Part shown: one piece after another, positions 34,268-43,305 of the stretch
How the letters are laid out: the number at the start of each line of letters is the position of its first letter
Numbering within the stretch: the stretch's first letter is position 1
Source of the DNA: Streptomyces sp. NBC_00271
GTDB taxonomy: Bacteria > Actinomycetota > Actinomycetes > Streptomycetales > Streptomycetaceae
NCBI RefSeq assembly: GCF_036178845.1
Contig: NZ_CP108070.1
Location: 7,874,001 to 7,938,000, forward strand
DNA: 64,000 nt
Direction of reading: 5' to 3'
Notes under the pieces: model-generated
Told to the model about the DNA's origin: nothing
Database searches by the model: none
The model's input: only the letters and a program-made list of their open reading frames with translations
Program-made: the position numbers and the translations under genes

Positions 34268-35251
34268 GTGAAGTCCGACCGCCTGCTCTCGATCCTTCTG
34301 CTGCTGCAGACCCGCGGCCGCGTCCCCGCGCACGAACTCGCCGACCGGCTCGAGGTGTCGGTGCGCACCATCTACCGCGACATCGAGGCCCTTTCGGCCT
34401 CGGGCGTCCCGGTGTACGCCGAGCGCGGGCGGCACGGCGGCATCGAACTGCTCGCCGGATTCCGTACGGACGTCACGGGACTGACCGCCGACGAGTCCCG
34501 CGCGCTGTTCATCCTGGCCGCGCAGGGCGCGCACGCCGCGCTCGGCCTGGACGCGGCGCTCGGTTCCGCGCTGCGCAAGGTGATGGCGGCGCTGCCGGCG
34601 CCGCACCGTCCGGCCGCCGAGGTGACCAGCCGCCGGATCCTCGTCGACGCGACGCGCTGGAAGGGCGGTCCCCAGCGGGCCGTGGACCTGGAGGTGCTCC
34701 AGGACGCGGTCTTCGCCGACCGCAGGCTGCGGCTCAGCTACCGACACGGCGGGCACGCCGAGCCCAGCACCTACACCGTCGACCCGTACGGGCTCGTGTC
34801 CAAGGCGGGCGTCTGGTACCTCGTGGCCGACCGGCGCGGGCAGCCGCGGCTGTTCCGGGCCGACCGGGTGCGCTCGGCGACGCTCCTGGGCGATCCCGTG
34901 AAGCGGCGCCCGGGCGTCGAACTCGGCGACGTCTGGGAGGTGTTGCGGCGCCAGGTCGAGGAGCGGCCGGACGGTCTCGATGTCACAGTTCGGGTACGGC
35001 GTTCCCGCCTCGACATGTTCCTCAGGCTCAACGCGGCCTCCCTCACGGCGCTTCCGGAGGACGACGGCGAGAGCGAGTGGGTCCTCGCGCACCTGTCGTA
35101 CGGCGTCGTCCGCGAGGTCCGCACGCTGCTGGCCTTCGTGGACACGGTGGAGGTGCTGTCGCCGCCGGAGGCGCGGGCGGAACTGGCCCGGGCGGCGGCC
35201 GCGATCGGTGCGGTGTACGGCGGGGATCGCGCCCCGCACGAGGGAAGTTGA
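34268..35251 (+). CDS. WYL-domain helix-turn-helix regulator
   Basis: Transcriptional regulator of 327 aa. N-terminal winged helix (SDRLLSILLLLQTRGRVPAH, then ELADRLEVSVRTIYRDIEAL) of the DeoR-like type and a C-terminal WYL domain (VDPYGLVSKAGVWYLVADRR, with WYL). A final FLRLNAASLTALPEDDGES-type WCX segment and a VREVRTLLAFVDTVEVLSPP end match the family. WYL domains bind nucleic acid or small ligands and usually act as activators or repressors. Start GTG 34268 (or 34262) is chosen at the start of the helix; upstream residues are unlike the family. Divergent from the TIGR03086 gene. Confidence 0.88.
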   Translation: MKSDRLLSILLLLQTRGRVPAHELADRLEVSVRTIYRDIEALSASGVPVYAERGRHGGIELLAGFRTDVTGLTADESRALFILAAQGAHAALGLDAALGSALRKVMAALPAPHRPAAEVTSRRILVDATRWKGGPQRAVDLEVLQDAVFADRRLRLSYRHGGHAEPSTYTVDPYGLVSKAGVWYLVADRRGQPRLFRADRVRSATLLGDPVKRRPGVELGDVWEVLRRQVEERPDGLDVTVRVRRSRLDMFLRLNAASLTALPEDDGESEWVLAHLSYGVVREVRTLLAFVDTVEVLSPPEARAELARAAAAIGAVYGGDRAPHEGS

Positions 35252-35376
35252 CCCACAGGTAACCACAGGTTCGGCACAGCGCGGCCCTACGTGGATCTGG
35301 TCCTCTGTCCACCGCTCATCCCGCACTCATCCGGCCTTCATAAACCGGTCCACGTGACTTGACTGGGAGTTACCTC

Positions 35377-35763
35377 ATGAACCGTCGTGCCCGACTCGTC
35401 CCCGCCGTCGCCCTGCTGGCGCTCTCGCCGTTGCTGGCGGCCTGCGGCTCGGGCGACTCGTCGTCCTCGAACAGCGGCAACACGAGCCAGAACTGTCAGC
35501 AGCCCTCCGGAATGCCGAGCGGAGGTCCGTCGGGCAGGCCGAGCGGCGGGCGCTCCGGGATGCCCACGGGCTCGCCCTCCGGGACACCGTCGAACATGCC
35601 CACCGGCAAGATGCCCTCCGGCGGTCCCTCGGGCATGCCGTCCGGCGGTCCGGGTGGTGGCCAGGGCGGCGGTCCGGGTGGCGGTCAGGGCGGCTGCGGC
35701 GGCGGCCCGGGCGGCGGGGGGCAGCCGAGCGGGCAGCCCAGTGGGCAGGCCGCACAGGGCTGA
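35377..35763 (+). CDS. Lipoprotein with Pro-Ser-Gly repeats
   Basis: 128-aa surface lipoprotein. Signal peptide with lipobox LLAAC (about residue 22). The mature part is low-complexity: SSSSNSGNTSQNCQQPSG, then repeats of PSGxPSG/PSGGPSG with regularly spaced Met (GMPSGG, NMPTGKMPSGG), ending in GGGQGGGPGGGQGGCGGG. Such tails look disordered, wall-spanning or adhesive. ATG 35377 follows GGGAG. No catalytic domain. Unknown partner; sits between the WYL and TetR genes. Confidence 0.75.
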   Translation: MNRRARLVPAVALLALSPLLAACGSGDSSSSNSGNTSQNCQQPSGMPSGGPSGRPSGGRSGMPTGSPSGTPSNMPTGKMPSGGPSGMPSGGPGGGQGGGPGGGQGGCGGGPGGGGQPSGQPSGQAAQG

Positions 35764-35810
35764 GCCCGTCCCGGTTCTCTCAGGGGTGGCGTACTCGAAG
35801 TGTGGGTGCG

Positions 35811-36437
35811 TCACCCCAGCCAGTTGCGGCGGCCGATGGCGATCAGCCGCATCTGGCGGGTCGCGACACGGGTCACCCGCTCCCGCTCCTCCTCGGACGC
35901 CTCCAGTGCCTCCAGATAGAGCGAGGCCGTCATCAGCATCTGGTCGACGTACAGCGCCGCGAGCATCAGCAGGTCGTCGTCGCTCCACCCCTCCGACTCG
36001 GGGTGCTTGGCCAGCTCGACCTTCACCTCCTCGGCGAACCGCTCCAGTTGTTCCCTGATCGCCCGACGCACCCGCTGGACGCCGCCGTGCCGCTCGCGCG
36101 CGATGAAACGGACGTGCGCGGGATGGGATTCGACATGGTGGGCGATCAGGTCGACCGCGCGCTCGATGCGTCCGGCGCTGTCGCCGGCCGCGGAGACCGT
36201 GTCCCCGATCATCGGGTGCAGACTGCCGAGCGCCTCCTCGACCAGCGCCACGCCGAGGTCCTCCGTCGAGCGGAAGTGCCGGTAGAAGGCGGTCGGTGCG
36301 ACTCCGACGGCGCGGGTGACCTCGCGCAGACCCAGGCTGCTCAGGCTCTGCTCCTCCAGCAGTTCCAACGCCGCGTCCAGGAGTGCCTGACGGGTCTTCT
36401 GCTTCTGGGCCTGCCGGATGCCGAGAGTGTGACTCAT
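35811..36437 (-). CDS. TetR family regulator, FabR-like
   Basis: 208-aa DNA-binding protein. N-terminal HTH: KQKTRQALLDAALELLEEQS, then LGLREVTRAVGVAPTAFYRH, with FYRHF as in FabR. The C-terminal ligand-binding part (RFIARERHGGVQRVRRAIRE) also resembles FabR, which controls unsaturated fatty-acid synthesis in E. coli. ATG 36437 is at the end of the divergent operator region. Two AACANNTGTT motifs lie just upstream, fitting its own operators. It may control the small membrane genes or fatty-acid functions elsewhere; this is inferred. Confidence 0.88.
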   Translation of the reverse strand: MSHTLGIRQAQKQKTRQALLDAALELLEEQSLSSLGLREVTRAVGVAPTAFYRHFRSTEDLGVALVEEALGSLHPMIGDTVSAAGDSAGRIERAVDLIAHHVESHPAHVRFIARERHGGVQRVRRAIREQLERFAEEVKVELAKHPESEGWSDDDLLMLAALYVDQMLMTASLYLEALEASEEERERVTRVATRQMRLIAIGRRNWLG

Positions 36438-36448
36438 ACCATGCAGTT

Positions 36449-36514
36449 AACAACTGTTCTCTGTAATTGAAAAGCCGGGCGACGCGCTAGACTCTGATTC
36501 AGTGAACAAGTGTT
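36449..36514. promoter_or_regulatory. Two AACANNTGTT operators between tetR and the small membrane genes
   Basis: AACAACTGTT at 36449-36458 and AACAAGTGTT at 36505-36514, 56 bp centre to centre, in an AT-rich stretch. An 8-bp inverted repeat CAGTGAAC/GTTCACTG (36500-36531) overlaps the second site. Positioned 11 bp before the TetR start and 67 bp before the next gene start, these look like TetR binding sites for self-repression and control of the divergent transcript. Confidence 0.65.
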
Positions 36515-36580
36515 ACTACAACCGTTCACTGAGTCGTCAAGTCCCCGAAACAATCGGGGTTCACCGTCGAGAGGCACCTC

Positions 36581-36748
36581 ATGCTGTTCCTCGTCGCCGC
36601 CCTCCTGCTGCTGGGTGTCGTGATGGGCTCCGTAGCCCACGCCCCGCTGCCCGTCACCCTCGTCGCCGCGGTCGTCATCGGCGTCTGGCTGGCCGTCTTC
36701 GCGGTCCGCGAGCGCAACGCCCGTCGGCGCCACACCTCCACCAACTGA
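36581..36748 (+). CDS. Small membrane protein, 55 aa
   Basis: Begins MLFLVAALLLLGVVMGSVAH and continues PVTLVAAVVIGVWLAVFAVR, giving two membrane helices, then an Arg/Asn-rich tail (RERNARRRHTSTN). Third-codon positions are strongly G/C and the gene ends 22 bp before the DUF4190 start, so co-transcription is likely. Function unknown; both products may act together in the membrane. Confidence 0.75.
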   Translation: MLFLVAALLLLGVVMGSVAHAPLPVTLVAAVVIGVWLAVFAVRERNARRRHTSTN

Positions 36749-36770
36749 TCGTTGGGAGCTGACTCACGTC

Positions 36771-37100
36771 ATGGAACTCACCGAGCGAACCCACCTCGCC
36801 ACCGCGACCAAGCCCGCCGCGACCAAGCCGACCGCGACCGCGCCTGACGCGCCCACCCGCGCGACCGGCACCAAGGACGCCGACGGCATGGCCGTCGCCT
36901 CCTTCATCCTCGGCCTCCTCGGCCTGCTGGTCCTGAACGTCTTCCTGGGCCCGATCGCCATCGCCCTGGCCTCCGTCGCCCTCTGGCGCGGCACCGCCCG
37001 CCGTGGCCGCGCCTTCCTCGGCCTGGGCCTCGGCATCGCCGATCTGCTGGTGCTGGTGGCGTTCATGCAGTTCGACAGCACGGTGTCCTGGAACTTCTGA
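36771..37100 (+). CDS. DUF4190 domain membrane protein
   Basis: 109 aa. A Thr/Ala/Lys-rich N-terminus ([20 protein letters not shown]) leads into two membrane helices, [20 protein letters not shown] and the [20 protein letters not shown] segment, with the DUF4190 G-rich hinge between. ATG 36771 follows TTGGGAG. Cotranscribed with the 55-aa gene upstream. No known activity. Confidence 0.82.
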   Translation: MELTERTHLATATKPAATKPTATAPDAPTRATGTKDADGMAVASFILGLLGLLVLNVFLGPIAIALASVALWRGTARRGRAFLGLGLGIADLLVLVAFMQFDSTVSWNF

Positions 37101-37209
37101 GCCGTCGCCGAACGAGGCGCTCGATCCACGGCGGAACGAGGGGCGGACGGACGGCTGCCCGGACGGGGGCCGAGGCCGCGGACGGACGGCCCGTAGAATC
37201 GGGCCCATC

Positions 37210-38379
37210 ATGGCTTACCTCGACCACGCCGCGACCACACCGATGCTCCCCGAGGCGGTAGAGGCGCTGACCGCCCAACTGAGCGTCACGGGCAACGCCT
37301 CCTCCCTCCACGCCGCCGGCCGCCGCGCCCGACGGACGGTCGAGGAAGCCCGGGAAACCCTGGCGGAGGCCCTCGGCGCCCGCCCCAGCGAGGTCGTCTT
37401 CACCTCCGGCGGCACCGAGGCCGACAACCTCGCCGTGAAGGGCCTGTACTGGGCCCGCCGCGACGCCGACCCGGCCCGCACCCGGGTCCTCGCGAGCCCG
37501 GTCGAACACCACGCCGTCCTCGACGCCGTCCACTGGCTCGGCGAACACGAGGGCGCCACGGTCGAGTACCTGCCCGTCGACTCCTACGGCCGCGTCCACC
37601 CGGACGTCCTGCGCGAGGCCATCGCCCGAAACCCCGACGACGTCGCCCTCGTCACCGTCATGTGGGCCAACAACGAGATCGGCACGGTGATGGCGGTCCG
37701 CGAACTGGCCGACGTCACGGCCGAGTTCGGGATCCCACTGCACGCCGACGCGGTCCAGGCCTTCGGCCAGGTGCCCGTCGACTTCAGCGCCTCCGGCCTC
37801 GCCGCGATGACCGTCTCCGGCCACAAGATCGGCGGCCCGTACGGCATCGGCGCCCTGTTGCTGGGCCGCGAGTACACGCCCGTACCCGTGCTGCACGGCG
37901 GTGGCCAGGAGCGGCATGTGCGCTCCGGCACCCTCGACGTACCCGCCATCGCCTCGTTCGCGGTCGCCGGGCGGCTCGCCGCCGAGCAGCGCGAGTGGTT
38001 CGCCCGCGAGATCGGCGCCCTGCGCGACGACCTGGTCGACGCCGTACGCGCCGCCGTGCCCGACGCGATCCTCGGCGGTGACCCCGCGACCGGGGGCCGG
38101 CTGCCCGCCAACGCGCACTTCACGTTCCCGGGCTGCGAGGGCGACTCCCTGCTGCTTCTGCTGGACGCCCAGGGCATCGAGTGCTCCACGGGCTCCGCGT
38201 GCACGGCGGGCGTCGCCCAGCCCAGCCATGTCCTGCTGGCCACCGGCGCCGACCCCGACCTGGCCCGCGGCACCCTGCGCTTCTCCCTCGGCCACACCTC
38301 CACGGAAGCGGACGTCGAGGCGGTGGCCAAGGCGATCGGCCCGGCGGTGGAGCGGGCACGGTCGGCAGGCCTGACCTGA
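37210..38379 (+). CDS. Cysteine desulfurase (NifS/IscS family)
   Basis: PLP enzyme, 389 aa, transferring sulfur from cysteine for Fe-S and thiolated RNA synthesis. [18 protein letters not shown] at the N-terminus is diagnostic. PLP residues include [16 protein letters not shown] and [14 protein letters not shown], with the Schiff-base Lys in [11 protein letters not shown]. The reactive Cys lies in [20 protein letters not shown]. Start ATG 37210. Its position two genes before mnmA (on the same strand) fits sulfur supply to tRNA 2-thiouridine, a known pairing, though two minus-strand genes intervene. Confidence 0.93.
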   Translation: MAYLDHAATTPMLPEAVEALTAQLSVTGNASSLHAAGRRARRTVEEARETLAEALGARPSEVVFTSGGTEADNLAVKGLYWARRDADPARTRVLASPVEHHAVLDAVHWLGEHEGATVEYLPVDSYGRVHPDVLREAIARNPDDVALVTVMWANNEIGTVMAVRELADVTAEFGIPLHADAVQAFGQVPVDFSASGLAAMTVSGHKIGGPYGIGALLLGREYTPVPVLHGGGQERHVRSGTLDVPAIASFAVAGRLAAEQREWFAREIGALRDDLVDAVRAAVPDAILGGDPATGGRLPANAHFTFPGCEGDSLLLLLDAQGIECSTGSACTAGVAQPSHVLLATGADPDLARGTLRFSLGHTSTEADVEAVAKAIGPAVERARSAGLT

Positions 38380-38418
38380 CACCACCGCGCTCGCTCACCT
38401 CGTACCGGCGCTGTCGCC

Positions 38419-39912
38419 CTAGCTGTCCGTCACCATGAGGGAGGCCATCATGCCCTCGTCCTCGTGTTGCAGCAGATGGCAGTGGAGCATGTACATATAG
38501 GTGTCGTCCGAGAAGTCGGTGAACTTCATCGCGATCTCGATGGAGCCGCCGCCGACCACCTCGAACGTGTCGTACCAGCCCAGCTGGACGCCCGTCGGAT
38601 CCTCCCCGTTGATGGAGATCAGCTGGAACGGCACATCATGCAGATGGAACGAGTGTTCAAGCTGCGTGCTGTTCTTGACCGTCCACACCTCCTCGGCACC
38701 CAGGGTGGTGCTGATCATCGCCATCGAGGACATGCTCGTCCCGGCGGAGCCGTTGATCGTCATCGTTGCGCCGCTCTGGCCGAGCGTGATCGTGCGGGCG
38801 GTGAAGTCGCTGGTGTCGTAGCGGGTGATGGTGTTGAGGGTGGGCAGGGTCGCCGGAGTGTCCGAGGCGTCGGGGGTGACGGTCAGGAACTCGTACGTCC
38901 CGCTGCCGCCGCGCACCCAGCCCGTCGTCACCACGGCCTCCAACGTCACCGCGTCGCTGAGCTCCATGACGAACTCGGCCCGCGCGCCCGCCACCAGCCG
39001 GATCGATGCCACCTCGGTGGCCTCGGTCAGATAGCCCTGGTCGGTGGCGATCTGGGTGAGCGTCGCGCCGTCGCTGCGCTGGATGGTGATGATGTCGGAC
39101 GGCGAGGCGTTGAGCAGCCGGAAGCGGGTGCGCTTCTTGGTGGCGGTGAAGGAGAGCGTGGTGTCGTCGACGTTCGTGCCGTTGCACAGCAGGGGGAAGC
39201 TCAGGCCGTTGCTGAGGTAGCCGGTCAGGTTGTACTTGATGTCTCCCGCGCTGTCCGTGGCCAGACACTGCAGGATGATCGGGATGTCGTCGGTGCCGTA
39301 GGTGCTGGGCAGGGCCGCGGACGCGTCCGAGTCGTCCTCGACGATGATCATGCCCGCGAGGCCGTGGGTGGCCTGCTCCGCCGTGGTGCCCAGGGCGTGC
39401 GGGTGGTACCAGAGCGTCTTCGCCTCGTCCTTGACCGTGAAGGTGGGCGACCAGGTCTTCCCCGCGGCGAAGGAGTTCTGCGGACCGCCGTCCATGCTGG
39501 GCGGGACGTGCGCGCCGTGGAAGTGGACGGTGGTGTCCTCGGTGAGGCTGTTGGTGATGTTCAGCAGGACGGTGTCGCCCGACGTCCACTTCATAGTGGG
39601 GCCGAGGAACGACTGGTTGTAGCCCGCGGTCGTGCTGGTCACTCCGCTGAGCACCTCGCTGGTGCCGGTCTTCGCCTCCAGGGTGAACGTCGTGGTGCCG
39701 TCCGTGGTGGTCCCCTCCAGGAGGTCGGGGATGGTCAGCGTGGTGCCCGCGGCGTGCGCCTTGTTCTGTGTCGCGTTCGTCAGTAAGGCGATGGCCGTGC
39801 CGCCGGCGGTTACCGCCGCGATGCCCGCTCCGGCCATCCCGCCGAGGAACTTGCGGCGGTGCATGCCCTTGCCCGTGGACTTGCCCGGGGTCTTGCCCGT
39901 GGTGTGAGTCAT
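38419..39912 (-). CDS. Tat-exported multicopper oxidase with a TTA codon in the signal
   Basis: Secreted laccase-like copper enzyme of 497 aa. A Tat signal with twin Arg is in MHRRKFLGGMAGAGIAAVTA. The four copper motifs are HFHGAHVPPSMDGG (type 2/3), LWYHPHALGTTAEQATHG, HSFHLHDVPFQLISINGE (type 1/3 start) and LHCHLLQHEDEGMM (C-terminal HCH with type 1 Cys). The enzyme may oxidise phenols, copper or manganese. Codon 43 (bases 39784-39786) is TTA, within the signal region, so expression should require bldA tRNA. Stop is beside the convergent cysteine desulfurase. Confidence 0.92.
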   Translation of the reverse strand: MTHTTGKTPGKSTGKGMHRRKFLGGMAGAGIAAVTAGGTAIALLTNATQNKAHAAGTTLTIPDLLEGTTTDGTTTFTLEAKTGTSEVLSGVTSTTAGYNQSFLGPTMKWTSGDTVLLNITNSLTEDTTVHFHGAHVPPSMDGGPQNSFAAGKTWSPTFTVKDEAKTLWYHPHALGTTAEQATHGLAGMIIVEDDSDASAALPSTYGTDDIPIILQCLATDSAGDIKYNLTGYLSNGLSFPLLCNGTNVDDTTLSFTATKKRTRFRLLNASPSDIITIQRSDGATLTQIATDQGYLTEATEVASIRLVAGARAEFVMELSDAVTLEAVVTTGWVRGGSGTYEFLTVTPDASDTPATLPTLNTITRYDTSDFTARTITLGQSGATMTINGSAGTSMSSMAMISTTLGAEEVWTVKNSTQLEHSFHLHDVPFQLISINGEDPTGVQLGWYDTFEVVGGGSIEIAMKFTDFSDDTYMYMLHCHLLQHEDEGMMASLMVTDS

Positions 39913-40173
39913 AGCGGTGGACTCTCGGCCTAAGGACTATGTGAAGACTGGGCCGGAGTTAGGAGAACGCCGTCGTCGCTGTGAAATCCGATGACTTAAA
40001 GTCAGGATCAACTCCCGCGGAAACAGCGAGAGTTGACGTGTCGCTGGTCACATCGGCAGCACGGGACGCAAGGGACACGCGCGTCCCGTCGACGCCTCAC
40101 AGCATCACGATTAGGTGACTTGAGCCCTGTGCGCCGCTGTCTGTGAGCGCGCACCGAAAGCGCTCTCTGGTGG

Positions 40174-41058
40174 CTACGCCCCAGCTGTGCGCGCCGGCTC
40201 CGCCGCGGTACGGGCCTGCCGTACCAGCCGTATGTACCGGTCCCAGTCCCAGTACCGCCCGGGGTCCGTGTGGTCGGTGCCCGGTACCTCGACGTGTCCG
40301 ATGATGTGCGCACGGTCCACGGGAATGCCGTACCGCCCGCAGATCCCGGCCGTCAGCCGCGCCGAGGCCGCGTACATGGCGTCCGTGAACGACGAGGCGC
40401 GCTCCACGAAGCCCTCGTGCTCGATGCCGACGCTCCGCTCGTTGTACCCCCGGTTGCCCGCGTGGAAGGCCACGTCCAGCTCGCGGATCATCTGCGTGAT
40501 GTGTCCGTCCTTGCGCACGATGTAGTGCGCGGCCGCGCCGTGTGCCGGGTCCTGGAAGACCTTCACGGCGCTTCGGTAGCTGCCCTGGGTGACGTGGATG
40601 ACGACCCGGTCTATCCCATAGTCGTCGGGCCGGTCCGCCCGCCGCCAGTTCGCCGACGAGGCGGCCACCCACTGCGCACCCCGGAAGTCGACGGCTCCCG
40701 CCACCCGGGGCTTTTCGACGCCGGGCAGCCGCCACCACAGGTGGCCGAGCTCACCGCGCGCGAGCACCGCCGTGCCCACGGCGGCCGCGGCGCCACCGAT
40801 CAGCAGCGTCCGCCGTCCGATCCGCCGGTCACGGTCCCGGCGGGCACGCCCCTTGGTCCCGTTCGCGCCCACGCCGCCCCCGCTGCTCCCGATGGATTCC
40901 CCGGCTCCAGTGATCCCCGCGGCCCCCGTGGCTTCCGTGGTCCCTGTGCCGGCTGCGATCTCCCTGGTTCCCACGCTTCCTGTGGCTTCGGTGGTTCCCG
41001 AGTCGCCTGTGTTCCCTGTGTCGCCTGTGTTCTCGGTGTTCTCCGCGGCCCCGCTCAT
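40174..41058 (-). CDS. N-acetylmuramoyl-L-alanine amidase-like protein with low-complexity N-terminus
   Basis: 294-aa predicted amidase (Amidase_2/PGRP fold). The catalytic core shows [20 protein letters not shown] (zinc His), [34 protein letters not shown] and [16 protein letters not shown] with the second His ligand. Upstream of a Tat/Sec-like signal ([20 protein letters not shown]) there is an unusual ~70-aa Asn/Gly/Thr-rich lead ([20 protein letters not shown]), so the true start may be near the RR segment instead. ATG 41058 was kept as the only clear start. Cleaves cell-wall peptides if exported. Confidence 0.78.
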   Translation of the reverse strand: MSGAAENTENTGDTGNTGDSGTTEATGSVGTREIAAGTGTTEATGAAGITGAGESIGSSGGGVGANGTKGRARRDRDRRIGRRTLLIGGAAAAVGTAVLARGELGHLWWRLPGVEKPRVAGAVDFRGAQWVAASSANWRRADRPDDYGIDRVVIHVTQGSYRSAVKVFQDPAHGAAAHYIVRKDGHITQMIRELDVAFHAGNRGYNERSVGIEHEGFVERASSFTDAMYAASARLTAGICGRYGIPVDRAHIIGHVEVPGTDHTDPGRYWDWDRYIRLVRQARTAAEPARTAGA

Positions 41059-41168
41059 GGCGTCCGCCCCCGTCCTTCGTGCCCGCCCGTCCCGCAGCGG
41101 GCTCCGTTGCGATCGTCAACGGATACCCGCGGGCTTCGGTTCCCGCGGCCCCGTACTCTGGAGGGGCT

Positions 41169-42296
41169 ATGACTGAGACCTCGCAGCGCCCCCGCCCCCT
41201 CCGCGTCCTCGCCGCCATGTCCGGCGGCGTGGACTCCGCCGTCGCCGCCGCCCGCGCGGCCGAAGCCGGTCACGACGTGACGGGCGTGCACCTCGCGCTC
41301 TCCGCCAACCCGCAATCGTTCCGCACGGGCGCGCGAGGCTGTTGCACCATCGAGGACTCGCGCGACGCCCGCCGCGCCGCGGACGTCATCGGCATCCCGT
41401 TCTACGTGTGGGACCTCGCCGAGCGCTTCCGCGAGGACGTGGTCGAGGACTTCATCGCCGAGTACGAGGCCGGACGCACCCCCAACCCGTGTCTGCGCTG
41501 CAACGAGAAGATCAAGTTCGCCGCCCTGCTCGACAAGGCGCTCGCGCTCGGCTTCGACGCGGTCTGCACGGGCCACTACGCCAAGGTGATCGTGAACGAG
41601 GACGGCACGCGCGAGCTGCACCGGGCCTCGGACATGGCCAAGGACCAGTCGTACGTCCTCGGGGTCCTCGACGACCGCCAGCTCGCCCACGCGCTGTTCC
41701 CGCTGGGTGACACGGTCACGACGAAGGACGAGATCCGCGCGGAGGCGGAGCTCCGGGGCCTGGCCGTCGCCAAGAAGCCCGACTCGCACGACATCTGCTT
41801 CATCGCCGACGGCGACACCCAGGGCTTCCTGGCGAACCGCCTGGGCAAGGCGGAGGGCGACATCGTCGACGAGTCCGGGTCGGTCATCGGCTCCCACGAG
41901 GGCGCGTTCGGCTTCACGATCGGGCAGCGCAAGGGGCTGCGCATCGGCACCCCGGCCGCGGACGGCAAGCCGCGCTACGTCCTGGACATCTCGCCGGTGA
42001 ACAACACGGTGACCGTGGGTCCGGCGGCATCCCTCGATGTCAGCGGGCTGACCGCCATCAAGCCCCGCTGGTGCGGCGCCGCCCCCACCGGCCCGGGCAC
42101 CTACACCGCCCAACTCCGCGCCCACGGAGGCGAGACGCAGGTCGCGGCAGAGCTGGTCGACGGCGAACTCGAGGTCACGTTCACCGAGCCGGTCCGCGGC
42201 GTCGCCCCCGGCCAGGCGATCGTCCTGTACGACGGCACGCGCGTGGTGGGCTCGGCGACGATCGCGACGACCACGCGCGCGACGGCGGGCGTCTAG
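41169..42296 (+). CDS. mnmA: tRNA 2-thiouridylase
   Basis: 375 aa; installs the 2-thio group at U34 of tRNA using persulfide sulfur. PP-loop ATP motif is [18 protein letters not shown]. Catalytic cysteines lie in [13 protein letters not shown] and [29 protein letters not shown] and the C-terminal beta-barrel (ALLTNPT-like region [20 protein letters not shown]) complete the family. ATG 41169 follows GGAGGGG. A strong hairpin terminates it. Confidence 0.95.
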   Translation: MTETSQRPRPLRVLAAMSGGVDSAVAAARAAEAGHDVTGVHLALSANPQSFRTGARGCCTIEDSRDARRAADVIGIPFYVWDLAERFREDVVEDFIAEYEAGRTPNPCLRCNEKIKFAALLDKALALGFDAVCTGHYAKVIVNEDGTRELHRASDMAKDQSYVLGVLDDRQLAHALFPLGDTVTTKDEIRAEAELRGLAVAKKPDSHDICFIADGDTQGFLANRLGKAEGDIVDESGSVIGSHEGAFGFTIGQRKGLRIGTPAADGKPRYVLDISPVNNTVTVGPAASLDVSGLTAIKPRWCGAAPTGPGTYTAQLRAHGGETQVAAELVDGELEVTFTEPVRGVAPGQAIVLYDGTRVVGSATIATTTRATAGV

Positions 42297-42342
42297 GGCT
42301 TTCCGGGCCCTTCGAGGACGGCGACCCCGCTGACCACCGAAG

Positions 42343-42364
42343 CGGCCCGGGAACACCCGGGCCG
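42343..42364. terminator. Hairpin between mnmA and the DUF427 gene
   Basis: CGGCCCGGG / CCCGGGCCG, a perfect 9-bp stem with an AACA loop, between convergent mnmA and the DUF427 gene. Likely bidirectional terminator. Confidence 0.8.
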
Positions 42365-42384
42365 TCGGCGTGGCGCCGGTGCGG

Positions 42385-42708
42385 TTACGCCACTTCGACT
42401 TCGTAGAAGCAGAAGTGGTCCTTGATGCGGGCGACGTCCGGCTTGGGGTCGGGGTAGGACCAGACGAGGTCGGGGGCGTCGGGCAGGGACCAGTAGGACG
42501 CGTCGCCCTTGAAGGGGCAGTGCGTGTGGGTGTCGGAGGTCGTCAGCAGGTCGAGGCGGACGTCCTCGGCCGGTAGGTAGTAGCGCACGGGACAGCCGGT
42601 CTCGCGCAGCACCAGGGGCCGGTCGCTCTGAGCCAGCACCTGGTCGCCGTGCACGACGCGTACCCGCTCCGTGCCCTGTTCGATGGTGATCGTGTGTCCA
42701 TTGGCCAT
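42385..42708 (-). CDS. DUF427 domain protein
   Basis: 107 aa, soluble single domain: TERVRVVHGDQVLAQSDRPL, then YLPAEDVRLDLLTTSDTHTH, CPFKGDASYWSL and VWSYPDPKPDVARIKDHFCF. The family is widespread and structurally a beta-sandwich of unknown activity. ATG 42708. Gene is short and has its own terminator side. Confidence 0.88.
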   Translation of the reverse strand: MANGHTITIEQGTERVRVVHGDQVLAQSDRPLVLRETGCPVRYYLPAEDVRLDLLTTSDTHTHCPFKGDASYWSLPDAPDLVWSYPDPKPDVARIKDHFCFYEVEVA

Positions 42709-42758
42709 ACCCGTACAGCGCGCGTGGGACGCGGGTTCTTCCCTCGTACCGTAGGCAC

Positions 42759-43298
42759 ATGAATATCTGCGTCTTCCTCTCCGCCGCCGACCTCGACGAC
42801 CGCTACACCCGTCCCGCCCGGGAGTTCGCCGAGCTCCTCGGCAAGGGCGGCCACTCGCTGGTGTGGGGCGGCTCCGACGTCGGGCTGATGAAGGTGGTCG
42901 CCGACGGGGTGCAGGAGGCGGGCGGACGGCTGCTGGGGGTCTCCGTGGACTTCCTGGCGGCCACGGCGCGGGCGGGGGCCGACGAGATGGTGATCGCCCG
43001 GGACCTCGCCGAGCGCAAGGCGCTGCTCCTGGCCAAGGCCGACGCCGTCGTGATCATGGTGGGCGGCACCGGGACCCTCGACGAGGCGACCGAGATCCTG
43101 GAGCTGAAGAAGCACGGGAAGACCGAGAAGCCGGTCGTCCTACTCAACACGGCGGGCTTCTACGACGGCCTGAAGGAGCAGTTCCGCCGCATGGAGGCCG
43201 AGGGCTTCCTGCCGTGCCCGCTCACCGACCTGGTGTTCTTCGCCGAGGAGCCGGTGGGCGCGCTGGCCTACCTGGAGGAGAGCGTGGGCACCCGGTGA
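42759..43298 (+). CDS. TIGR00730-type LOG family protein
   Basis: 179 aa Rossmann-like protein of the LOG/lysine-decarboxylase-named family. The nucleotide-binding motif is VGGTGTLDEATEILELKKHG, where many relatives have PGGxGTxxE, and the conserved SLVWGGSDVGLMKVVADGVQ and DLAERKALLLAKADAVVIMV segments precede it. Relatives hydrolyse nucleotide 5'-monophosphates of cytokinin type. Despite the database name these enzymes are not lysine decarboxylases. Starts the plus-strand run SDR, MetE-like, ligA. Confidence 0.85.
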   Translation: MNICVFLSAADLDDRYTRPAREFAELLGKGGHSLVWGGSDVGLMKVVADGVQEAGGRLLGVSVDFLAATARAGADEMVIARDLAERKALLLAKADAVVIMVGGTGTLDEATEILELKKHGKTEKPVVLLNTAGFYDGLKEQFRRMEAEGFLPCPLTDLVFFAEEPVGALAYLEESVGTR

Positions 43299-43305
43299 TG
43301 CGAGC

